Source of the DNA: Candidatus Saccharimonadia bacterium
GTDB lineage: Bacteria > Patescibacteriota > Saccharimonadia > Saccharimonadales > Saccharimonadaceae
DNA length: 15,789 bases
Direction of reading: 5' to 3'
NCBI GenBank assembly: GCA_023262335.1
Contig: JALRBE010000024.1
Coordinates: forward strand, 1 to 15,789
Made by a program: the position numbers and the translations under genes. The stretch's first letter is position 1. Every line of letters begins with the position of its first letter. Positions 5,671 to 12,186 of the stretch are shown in pieces. The notes under the pieces were generated by a model. That model was not told the DNA's origin. It saw only the letters and a list, made by a program, of their open reading frames with translations, and did no database searches.

Positions 5671-7248
5671 GTGGCGGAACAAACACCTAGCGCGTCAGAT
5701 ACCATTCTTGACTTGGTCACCGGCAAAACGCTCGGCAACCTCGTCGATGTCCGCGACACCATCGTCGCGGAGCTGCAGCGAGCGGAAGAAGCCGCGGAAG
5801 GCCTGCGCAGCGACTCGGAAGAGCGCGTCATTGGCGCGCTGCGCGCCATCCTTGCCGTCGGCCACCAGGCAGTCATGCAGGAATTACCGGGACTTGCCCG
5901 CTTCGAAGGCATGGCCAGGCCCCAACACAAGCACGTGCCGCTCGTCCGCGTGGCGCTGCAGTCGGACGTCCCAGTATGGTTGCACGGCGAAGCCGGCAGC
6001 GGCAAGTCTACCTCGGGTTTAGTCGCCGCCGAATCGCTTGATCTGCCGTTCCGCTCCATATCGCTCGGCCCGACGTCGTCCAAGTCCGACCTGTTCGGCT
6101 ACCGCGACGCTACCGGCGAGTACCATGGCACCGGGTTCCGTGACATTTACGAGCAGGGCGGCGTGTTCCTGTTCGACGAGATCGACAACGCGCATCCGTC
6201 CATACTGACGCTTTTGAACAGCTCGCTGGCCAACGGCCACGGCGAGTTCCCAGACGGCCGCATAGAACGCGCGCCGAACGCTCGGTTCATCGCCAGCGCC
6301 AACACCATTGGCAAAGGTGCCATGGCAGCCTACGTCGGCCGTGCACCCATTGACGCCGCCACCATCGACCGGTTCGCGTTCGTGCAAATGGATATCGACG
6401 AATCCTTGGAACAAGCGCTAGTTCTTGGCGAACCGATCACGGAGGAACCAATCGACATCAGCGAAGGTGACGTGCCCGATCCGCGCGAATGGCTCGCGGT
6501 CGTCAGAGCTAACCGCCAAGCCGCCGACGAAGTCGGTATCAGAATGATCATCAGCCCGCGAGCCGCGCTGTACGGCACCCGCATGGCCGCCAACGGCGTG
6601 GGCAAAAAGTGGCTCAAAGAAATGCTAATCTACAAAGGCATCAAGGAACAAGACAAAGAAAAGCTGTCGCACCGCGCCGAACAGCTTGAGCGGACGGTCC
6701 GCCGCGCGCTGAGCACGCCCGAGGATGCCGATACGCCAGAAGATCGCGAAGAAAAACCACGACCGACCTACAGCGCCATCCCAAACGAAAGAGCGTTGCA
6801 AATGGCAGGTGGCGACATAGAAGATTCGATTAGCGCTCAGCTCAAGCGACTTACAGATGGACGAGTAGTGAACGAGTATATGCTGGATTTCATGACCGCA
6901 CTTAGCTGGAAACTTGAAGAGTATCACGGCGGCGACATATACACGGCCGAAGGCCGGAGGATTCTATACCGACTCCATGATAGGCCGCACTCCGCCATTA
7001 AAACGATTGACGACCTCCTTGAAGACCCCGCTTCCGAACTCGCCGGCATAAGGCGTTATAGGAATGTATTGAATATGGCGGACATATTCAGAGGAGCCAT
7101 GCGACAGTACACTGACAACCAGCACGATTCGACCAGCCAAGCCGAGTACAGCAAGCTTGTCGCCAAATTTGCCGTCACATACGGCTTCGAGGGCGGACCG
7201 CTGTCCGTCGCGTTCTGGCACCACCATACGAACGGCGCCAATGCGTAA
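5671..7248 (+). CDS. MoxR/CobS-type AAA+ ATPase with an uncharacterised C-terminal region
   Basis: The AAA+ core is clear in the 525 residues: Walker A GEAGSGKS (106-113), Walker B VFLFDEID (165-172), sensor 1 in FIASANT (206-212), the Arg of DAATIDRF (234) and sensor 2 in ISPRAAL (294-300). The block SKSDLFGYRDATGEYHGTGF between Walker A and B is typical of the MoxR/CobS/RavA branch (helix-2 insert). Such ATPases work as ring-shaped remodellers, usually with a VWA-domain partner. A helical N-terminus (1-75) precedes the core. After a charged linker (about 330-370) comes a 150-residue helical region that I do not recognise, with codon use richer in AGG, AGA and ATA than the first part. The start is GTG with CAGGAG 6 nt upstream. 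The next gene overlaps it by 8 nt, so the two products probably form a complex. The substrate is unknown. Confidence 0.85.
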   Translation: MAEQTPSASDTILDLVTGKTLGNLVDVRDTIVAELQRAEEAAEGLRSDSEERVIGALRAILAVGHQAVMQELPGLARFEGMARPQHKHVPLVRVALQSDVPVWLHGEAGSGKSTSGLVAAESLDLPFRSISLGPTSSKSDLFGYRDATGEYHGTGFRDIYEQGGVFLFDEIDNAHPSILTLLNSSLANGHGEFPDGRIERAPNARFIASANTIGKGAMAAYVGRAPIDAATIDRFAFVQMDIDESLEQALVLGEPITEEPIDISEGDVPDPREWLAVVRANRQAADEVGIRMIISPRAALYGTRMAANGVGKKWLKEMLIYKGIKEQDKEKLSHRAEQLERTVRRALSTPEDADTPEDREEKPRPTYSAIPNERALQMAGGDIEDSISAQLKRLTDGRVVNEYMLDFMTALSWKLEEYHGGDIYTAEGRRILYRLHDRPHSAIKTIDDLLEDPASELAGIRRYRNVLNMADIFRGAMRQYTDNQHDSTSQAEYSKLVAKFAVTYGFEGGPLSVAFWHHHTNGANA

Positions 7249-8110
7249 GACCCGGCTCGACGGCAATACCACCGTCCATGGCCGCTACCTCGACGATTAC
7301 GCCGAAGCCGTGACGATAATGAAGCACGTTCGCGACAGGGGCGAAACGTTCCTGGGTGAATCGAGCTTGGAAACGGGGAACCGCTCATGGTCCGGAACCG
7401 ACACGCTCGACGAAGCCATCAGTTTGGCGGAACATGGTTGGCCGGAAGGCGCACGGCTGCTCAGCGACACCGTCAAAGGCATCGACATCGACGATCTGGT
7501 CGGGCAGCGACACGTGCCAGTATTCATACCTGATTTTGGCGGCGACGAAGTAGATATCGACCGCTACTTGCAGGGCGAGCCCGAAAACATGCTGCGCCAA
7601 GACGTCGAGTACGACGCGAACGGCAAGCTCGCGACCTTGTATGTCAACGTGACGAACTCCGCGAGCGTGTCCAGCGAGCGAATCATGCGGCGGGGTGCTG
7701 TTTTGCTTGCCAGCCACGAACTGCTCACGCGCGCAGGCTATTCGCTCGGTATCATTGCCGTCGAAGCCGCAAGTAAAAACGATACGCACGTAGAGTATCA
7801 TATCCCCATAGTCGAGCATGGGCAGTACGCGAACGTCGATACCTTGGCGTTCTGCTTGGCGAACCCCGCGTTCCTACGCCGGCTGGTGTTCACCCTCAAC
7901 GAAAACGAAGACGACTCGCTACGCCGTACGATGAGCTACGTTGGCCGGGGCGGGTACGGCATGCCAACGCGAATGGCGCTCGAACCCCGCCCACATTCGT
8001 TCGTCATAGACCACGAGGAGGGGCTCGACCTGCCAGACGACGAAAGCGTCCGCGAACTTACCAGGCATATCGTCGACAGGCTCGTCACGAACACGCAGGA
8101 CCCGGCGTAG
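7241..8110 (+). CDS. Partner of the AAA+ ATPase, divergent VWA/Rossmann-like protein
   Basis: The ATG at 7241 overlaps the ATPase stop by 8 nt and has no Shine-Dalgarno, so translation is probably coupled; the product is 289 aa. A recognisable N-terminal block is SGTDTLDEAISLAEHGWPEG (51-70), followed by VDIDRYLQGEPENML (104-118). I recall similar GW-x-EG and GxPxxM blocks in uncharacterised proteins beside MoxR-like ATPases in phages, but could not check. The middle, ATLYVNVTNSASVSS (131-145), then an amphipathic helix and YSLGIIAVEAAS (167-178), looks like the first strand-helix-strand of a VWA fold in which the metal-binding DxSxS has become NxSxS. The metal site would then be degenerate. 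The context supports a role as adaptor or effector of the ATPase. Family assignment is inference. Confidence 0.65.
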   Translation: MRKTRLDGNTTVHGRYLDDYAEAVTIMKHVRDRGETFLGESSLETGNRSWSGTDTLDEAISLAEHGWPEGARLLSDTVKGIDIDDLVGQRHVPVFIPDFGGDEVDIDRYLQGEPENMLRQDVEYDANGKLATLYVNVTNSASVSSERIMRRGAVLLASHELLTRAGYSLGIIAVEAASKNDTHVEYHIPIVEHGQYANVDTLAFCLANPAFLRRLVFTLNENEDDSLRRTMSYVGRGGYGMPTRMALEPRPHSFVIDHEEGLDLPDDESVRELTRHIVDRLVTNTQDPA

Positions 8111-8140
8111 CGGTCTACCGGCAATCTTTGCGCTAGACTA

Positions 8141-8169
8141 TAGACATTTATTATTTTTTGTGTTATAAT
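8141..8169 (+). promoter_or_regulatory. Upstream tandem promoter P1 of the 40-codon gene
   Basis: TAGACA (8141-8146), a 17-bp T-rich spacer and TATAAT (8164-8169) preceded by TGT, so it is also an extended -10. It lies 30 nt after the stop of the AAA+ partner gene. Confidence 0.75.
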
Positions 8170-8188
8170 ATAATTATCGGCATAGCGC

Positions 8189-8216
8189 TTGACAACGGCG
8201 CGCCGAGGACTATAAT
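8189..8216 (+). promoter_or_regulatory. Downstream tandem promoter P2, perfect consensus
   Basis: TTGACA (8189-8194), a 16-bp spacer and TATAAT (8211-8216): both hexamers match the sigma-70 consensus exactly. Transcription would start near 8223, giving a transcript of about 263 nt ending at the terminator at 8447-8485. Confidence 0.85.
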
Positions 8217-8306
8217 TCACCTCACAGCCCATACTTATGCCTAAGTAATCTTGTAAGACACAGAGCCAAGCTGCCGAACGGCCATCCCCTCAGAATAAGG
8301 AGTACA

Positions 8307-8429
8307 GTGAACTACTTCGTACAGCTCGTGATGAGCTTTGCCGCGACCACCGTGTGCAACGCCACCCGCGACGAGTACAACGGCGACTCGATCACGTCGG
8401 TCACCACGGTCACCTCCAAGAACTCGTAG
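8307..8429 (+). CDS. Highly promoted 40-residue peptide, unknown function
   Basis: A short gene starting at GTG 4 nt after AAGGAG (8297-8302) and ending at TAG. Nearly every codon ends in G or C, as in neighbouring real genes, which argues for coding. The peptide begins MNYFVQLVMSFAATTV, a hydrophobic stretch of 14-16 residues that may touch or cross the membrane. It then turns polar and Ser/Thr/Asn/Asp-rich (CNATRDEYNGDS, then SITSVTTVTSKNS). It has a single Cys. No known family is recognised. Two strong promoters and a perfect terminator enclose only this gene, so it is probably one of the most transcribed units in the window. Alternatives are a dual-function small RNA, or a small RNA with a fortuitous ORF. 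It shares the bases GGAGTACA before a GTG start with the AAA+ gene. Confidence 0.6.
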   Translation: MNYFVQLVMSFAATTVCNATRDEYNGDSITSVTTVTSKNS

Positions 8430-8446
8430 GGGAGCCGGCCAAGCCG

Positions 8447-8487
8447 CCCCAGGCGCGTCCAACGACGCACGCGCCTGGGGTTTTTAC
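8447..8487 (+). terminator. Strong Rho-independent terminator of the 40-codon gene
   Basis: A 12-bp perfect stem, CCCCAGGCGCGT (8447-8458) with ACGCGCCTGGGG (8469-8480), a 10-nt loop, then TTTTTACTT. Confidence 0.92.
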
Positions 8488-8493
8488 TTATGG

Positions 8494-8522
8494 TTGTACT
8501 TTTATAATTTTTATGTTATAAT
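8494..8522 (+). promoter_or_regulatory. Promoter of the 196-aa gene
   Basis: TTGTAC (8494-8499), a 17-bp T-rich spacer and an extended -10, TG-T-TATAAT (8514-8522). It starts only a few bases after the preceding terminator. Confidence 0.65.
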
Positions 8523-8579
8523 AAAATTAACAGGCATTTCATACGTTGCCTGCGTTCGCTACCAACCAAGGAGCCTCCC

Positions 8580-9170
8580 ATGCTCGTCCCCGTTTCGGGC
8601 GTTATCCGCGACCGCAAGAAAATCGTTACCGGCGCCGGCACCTACGCGTACTTTTTCGCCTCGCCGGTACATCCGGCGCACGAAATCTACGCGTTGGCAA
8701 AGCCGGAACCCATACGGTTCACGCCGTTCCACCGCAGTTTGCGCCATACCATGGCCGAGCCGATGGGCAAGCGGCAGCTGGCAATCACCGCAGGCAACGC
8801 GGACTTCGCGCCCGGCAATCCGCGCAGCTACGCGTGGGAACAGCTGCGTGAACACTCCGGTGGCATCGTGAGCACCTTCATGATGTTCGCGGTCACCGAC
8901 CAGCGGTCACTGGATCGATTCCGGGGAGCCTTCGAGGACCGGCAGTCGCTGCTCTCGTTCGTCAAGCGCGAGGTAGACGACTACCTGTTCGAAACCATGC
9001 ACTTCGACCACGAGTACGCGCTCGGCAAGATCGACGAGAACACGTACCACGGCATGGTGAGCGACACGTTCGACCAATACCGCCGGCGGTTCGGGCAACT
9101 CTCGCTAGACCTGGCCCAGCTGACCCTGAGCAGGCTGAGCGAAACCCTCGAACGGCTCCGGACCCTCTAG
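8580..9170 (+). CDS. Hypothetical protein, 196 aa
   Basis: Not recognised. The ATG at 8580 follows AAGGAG (8568-8573) with good spacing and its own promoter. The product is soluble, without signal peptide, TM segment or cysteine. The N-terminal half is mixed alpha/beta (LVPVSGVIRD, YAYFFASPVHPAHEIYALAK, QLAITAGN) with several His and Pro. The C-terminal half is helical and charged (SLLSFVKREVDDYLFETMHF, then FGQLSLDLAQLTLSRLSETL), ending in a leucine-rich amphipathic helix that could mediate oligomerisation. Codon use is as GC-rich at third positions as in the 40-codon gene. It closes the plus-strand island and ends at a terminator facing atpD. Co-occurrence with the AAA+ pair suggests but does not prove a shared role. 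Confidence 0.65.
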   Translation: MLVPVSGVIRDRKKIVTGAGTYAYFFASPVHPAHEIYALAKPEPIRFTPFHRSLRHTMAEPMGKRQLAITAGNADFAPGNPRSYAWEQLREHSGGIVSTFMMFAVTDQRSLDRFRGAFEDRQSLLSFVKREVDDYLFETMHFDHEYALGKIDENTYHGMVSDTFDQYRRRFGQLSLDLAQLTLSRLSETLERLRTL

Positions 9171-9179
9171 CGGCAACGG

Positions 9180-9237
9180 CCGCCCCTACGACCAAAACGC
9201 CACCCCGGCTTGGTCGTACGGGGCGGCGTTTTGTTTT
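9180..9237. terminator. Convergent terminator with two mutually exclusive hairpins
   Basis: Hairpin 1: 9180-9195 with 9210-9226 (CCGCCCCTACGACCAA against its complement, one bulged C). Hairpin 2: AAAACGCCACCCC (9194-9206) with GGGGCGGCGTTTT (9220-9232), one mismatch on the plus strand and a G-U pair on the minus strand. On the plus strand GTTTTG follows. The two stems share bases, so only one can form at a time. The site lies between the 196-aa gene and atpD and can serve both. Confidence 0.75.
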
Positions 9238-9252
9238 GCGGTCGGAGCGGGA

Positions 9253-10653
9253 CTAATCTTTCTTTTCGGAAAGAGGGCCTGGCGCCATGTAGAACCAGCT
9301 CTCCGGCTTGTCGTCGTACTTGCCGGCCAGAATGTCACTGGCGTCCTTTATGGTGTCTTCGAGCTTGGCGTACACGCCCTTGTTGCCAGTGAACTGCTCG
9401 GCAACGTGGAACGGCTGCGCGAAGAATCGCTGCAAGCGGCGGGCGCGGTTAACGGTCGCCTTTTGCTCGTCGGAAAGCTCTTCCATGCCCAAAATCGCGA
9501 TGATATCCTGCAAGTCTTTGTATTCCTGCATGATACGCTGCACTTCGCGGGCCACGCGGTAGTGCTCTTCGCCCACGACCTCAGGGTCAAGCGACGTCGA
9601 GGTGCTATCGAGCACGTCGACGGCAGGGTAGATGCCGATTTCGGTCAAGGCGCGGTTCATCACGATGGTCGCGTCGAGGTGGGCGAACGTGGTCGCAGGA
9701 GCCGGGTCGGTAAGGTCGTCGGCCGGGACGTACACGGCCTGCACCGAGGTTATCGAACCCTTCTTGGTACTGGTAATGCGTTCCTGCAACAGACCCATTT
9801 CTTGCTGGAGGTTCGGCTGGTACCCGACGGCGGACGGCAGGCGGCCAAGCAGCGCGGACACTTCGGCGCCGGCCTGCGTGTAACGGAAGATGTTGTCGAC
9901 GAACAGCAACACGTCCTGGCCTTCGTCGCGGAAGGCTTCGGCCATGGCAAGGCCGCTCAGCGCAACGCGCAAACGCGCTCCTGGCGGCTCGTTCATTTGG
10001 CCGAACACGAGCGCCGTGCGCGGCAGAACGCCCGCGTCTTCCATTTCTTCGTAGAGGTCCTTGCCTTCGCGGGTACGTTCACCTACGCCAGCGAACACCG
10101 AGTTGCCTTCGTGGAACTTGGCGATGTTGAAGATAAGTTCCTGGATAAGGACGGTCTTGCCCACGCCGGCACCGGCGAACAGGCCGGCTTTGCCACCTTT
10201 GGTGAGCGGCGCGATGAGATCAAGCACTTTGATGCCGGTTTCGAGGATTTCCGCCTTATTGGATTGTTCCGTCAGGGCAGGGGGAGCCGCATGGATTGGT
10301 GCCGTCGGACCTTTTGGTGCCGGCATTTCGTCGATCGGTTCGCCCACGACGTTGAACATACGGCCGAGGGTCGCTTTGCCCACTGGCACGCTGATCGGCG
10401 CGCCGGTGCTCGCCACCGCCTGGCCGCGCTTGAGGCCGTCGGTGCTGCTGAGCGCGATCGTGCGAACGGTGTGTTCGTCGAGGTGCTGCGCGACCTCAAG
10501 GGTTATGGTTTTGCCGTCGTGTTCCACGTGGAGCGCGTCGTAAATCGCGGGCAGCTTGGCGCTCCCGGCGAATTCCACGTCGACGACCACGCCGACGATC
10601 TGGATGATCGCGCCGGTCGCCGTTTTGGTTTGTTCTGCTGTCTTTGCCATCAT
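9253..10653 (-). CDS. atpD: ATP synthase F1 subunit beta
   Basis: The catalytic subunit of F1 makes or hydrolyses ATP at the alpha/beta interface. The 466-residue product shows the P-loop GLFAGAGVGKTV (158-168, Lys166, Thr167), the catalytic Glu192 in GERTREG, NEPPGARLRVALSGL, Walker B VLLFVDNIFR (248-257) and the DELSEED-type loop EELSDEQ (391-397). The first glycine of the usual GGAGVGKT P-loop is Ala160; the DNA reads GCC, so this is not a misreading of the frame. The start overlaps the upstream 156-aa ORF by 4 nt (ATGA) with AAGGAG just before it. Met2 (10650) is an equally good start. It is the last gene of the main operon; epsilon does not follow it as it does in most bacteria. Confidence 0.98.
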   Translation of the reverse strand: MMAKTAEQTKTATGAIIQIVGVVVDVEFAGSAKLPAIYDALHVEHDGKTITLEVAQHLDEHTVRTIALSSTDGLKRGQAVASTGAPISVPVGKATLGRMFNVVGEPIDEMPAPKGPTAPIHAAPPALTEQSNKAEILETGIKVLDLIAPLTKGGKAGLFAGAGVGKTVLIQELIFNIAKFHEGNSVFAGVGERTREGKDLYEEMEDAGVLPRTALVFGQMNEPPGARLRVALSGLAMAEAFRDEGQDVLLFVDNIFRYTQAGAEVSALLGRLPSAVGYQPNLQQEMGLLQERITSTKKGSITSVQAVYVPADDLTDPAPATTFAHLDATIVMNRALTEIGIYPAVDVLDSTSTSLDPEVVGEEHYRVAREVQRIMQEYKDLQDIIAILGMEELSDEQKATVNRARRLQRFFAQPFHVAEQFTGNKGVYAKLEDTIKDASDILAGKYDDKPESWFYMAPGPLSEKKD

Positions 10654-11120
10654 TGTTCTCCTTCTGCGTGTGTTTCGTCTGAATTGCCGTGCGTTTCGAT
10701 TCGTGCCTGGGTGAGTGCCGACGAGCCGATTATATGCGTTCTGGCGTCTCGCTGGGCTCGTCGTTCCATTTCGGTGATTCTGTCGAGCTTCACTTGCAGC
10801 TCGCCCAGCGCCGCGTCCTTTGCCTCTTGGTTCGGGAACGTCAGCCCATACCAGTTGAGCGGCCCGTTCTCGGTACTGAGCAACCGCGGCCTTCTTGTAT
10901 CTTCCAGAACGACAGGCTCGTCGATCGGCTCGTCGCTGCCCGGTACGTCAGCCAATTCGCCAAGTACGCTGCGGTACTGTCCGCTGGTCAGGTGCGTGAA
11001 CCCTTCGCCGACCGGGTTCGGGATGACCGCGCCGACGCCGCGCGGCAACGGCAAGCGCTTGTTTTCGTCATAATGTTTCGCCCAAGGGATGTCGTTGGTC
11101 GTCAGTCGGTATTCGCTCAT
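10650..11120 (-). CDS. Unknown 156-aa protein inserted between atpG and atpD
   Basis: Not recognised. It starts at ATG overlapping the atpG stop by 4 nt, with GGAGG 7 nt upstream, and ends overlapping atpD by 4 nt, so it is translated as part of the ATP synthase operon. The N-terminal half is rich in Pro, Gly and aromatics (IPWAKHYDENKRLPLPRGVG, AVIPNPVGEGF) and looks extended. An acidic stretch (about 55-75) follows, then NGPLNWYGLTFPN. A charged helix at about 97-128 (LGELQVKLDRITEMERRAQR) could form a coiled coil, and the tail is polar. There is no TM segment, signal or cysteine. Its position suggests an accessory, assembly or regulatory factor for F1 (inference), but a passenger gene cannot be ruled out. 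Confidence 0.8.
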   Translation of the reverse strand: MSEYRLTTNDIPWAKHYDENKRLPLPRGVGAVIPNPVGEGFTHLTSGQYRSVLGELADVPGSDEPIDEPVVLEDTRRPRLLSTENGPLNWYGLTFPNQEAKDAALGELQVKLDRITEMERRAQRDARTHIIGSSALTQARIETHGNSDETHAEGEQ

Positions 11121-11986
11121 TTCATTGCCTCCGCGCCGCCGCTAATCTCGGCGAGCTCTTGGGTTATGGCGCCTTGGCGCGCTTTGTTCATGGCTAGGGT
11201 CAGGTCGTCAATCAGGTCGCTGGCGTTGTCGGTCGCGTTCTTCATGGCAAGCATGCGCATGATGTATTCGCTGGCACGTGCCGTCAGCAATGCGTGGTAC
11301 ACCTGCGCTTCTACCAAGCGGTAGGTCACGGCCTCGAGCACTTCTTCGGCGCTCGGTTCGAACTCCGCTTCGCGAATGTTTTCGCTGACTTCGACCTTTT
11401 CGTAGCCAGCAGGCAAAATGCGCTGTACGGTCGCTTGCTGGTTGACGCTGCTGATGAATTCCGTGAACACGATATCGACGGCATCCACGTCGCCGGCCTT
11501 GAACGCGTCCATGGCGGCATCGGTAATAGCGTGCAGCTGCGCGCCACTCGGGTCGTCGGGCAAATCTTGGTACGCTGCCACCACCTCGACGCCTTTTACC
11601 TTGGCAACGAAGCGGTTCGCGCGGCGACCCACGGTAATCGTTTTGTTCTTGACGCCCGCGGTGTCGTCTTCAAGCAGATTCTTTGCATAGAGTTTGAGCA
11701 CGTTCGCGTCGTAGGCGCCAGCGAGGCCTTTGTCGGTCGCGATCACGATCAGCAGGCGAGAAGCGATCTTTTCTTTCGCCGCGAACAGCGGGTGACGATC
11801 GGTTTCGCCCTGGCTGGCAAGGTGCGTCAAAATCTCGTTCGCAAGCTTGGTGTACGGTGCCGAAGCCTTTTCGGCATCCTGCGCCTTGCGCATCTTGCTG
11901 GCCGCTACGAGCTGCATGGCTTTGGTGATCTGCTTGGTCGACTTGACCGAGCGGATGCGGGTTTTAAGGGCACGAGTACTCGGCAT
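11117..11986 (-). CDS. atpG: ATP synthase F1 subunit gamma
   Basis: The central rotor shaft of F1. The 289 residues are of normal length. The N-terminal helix ALKTRIRSVKSTKQITKAMQ, continuing LVAASKMRKAQ, and the C-terminal helix LAMNKARQGAITQELAEISG are the two family-defining shaft segments. Between them lies the usual Rossmann-like domain (LLIVIATDKGLAGAYDANVL). It starts at ATG sharing one base with the stop of the upstream 66-aa ORF, with AGGAGG about 8 nt before it. It ends in a 4-nt overlap with the 156-aa ORF. Confidence 0.97.
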   Translation of the reverse strand: MPSTRALKTRIRSVKSTKQITKAMQLVAASKMRKAQDAEKASAPYTKLANEILTHLASQGETDRHPLFAAKEKIASRLLIVIATDKGLAGAYDANVLKLYAKNLLEDDTAGVKNKTITVGRRANRFVAKVKGVEVVAAYQDLPDDPSGAQLHAITDAAMDAFKAGDVDAVDIVFTEFISSVNQQATVQRILPAGYEKVEVSENIREAEFEPSAEEVLEAVTYRLVEAQVYHALLTARASEYIMRMLAMKNATDNASDLIDDLTLAMNKARQGAITQELAEISGGAEAMK

Positions 11987-12186
11987 CAGCGTTTCCTCCT
12001 GTCCGCAAGACTCACGACGCCTTCGGGCAACGAAACCTTCGGCACTTCGCCTGCAGCGATCGTATTGATTTGTTGTAATTCCTCGAGCGACAAATAGGAA
12101 AGTCGCTCCGTTATGGCAATGCGTAGCCGCGCCTTGTCGACGTTCTCGCGCGACAAGTAATGATCCGAACCGAACGTTTCGCTCAT
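11986..12186 (-). CDS. Unknown 66-aa protein in the atp operon
   Basis: Not recognised. It is a small, charged, soluble protein: SRENVDKARLRIAITERLSY and LSLEELQQINTIAAG suggest two helices, and the tail SLADRRKR is basic. It overlaps the upstream 122-aa ORF by 4 nt (ATGA) and shares one base (TGATG) with atpG, so all three are translationally coupled. The Shine-Dalgarno is weak (AAGG), consistent with coupling. It is probably real, because the coupling pattern and the reading frame would be hard to keep by chance. A role with F1 is inferred only from position. Confidence 0.7.
   Translation of the reverse strand: MSETFGSDHYLSRENVDKARLRIAITERLSYLSLEELQQINTIAAGEVPKVSLPEGVVSLADRRKR

Noticed and set aside
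8237..8248. A three-codon upstream ORF (ATG CCT AAG TAA) in the leader of the 40-codon gene.
   Set aside because: No ribosome site and too short to be distinguished from chance.
8307..8429. The 40-residue peptide as a lanthipeptide or bacteriocin precursor because of its Ser/Thr-rich tail.
   Set aside because: Only one Cys, no leader-type GG or LanB/LanM-like enzyme nearby.
9406..11073. A 555-codon open frame on the plus strand.
   Set aside because: It lies opposite atpD and the 156-aa ORF; the His/Arg/Val-rich translation is a mirror of GC-rich codons on the other strand.
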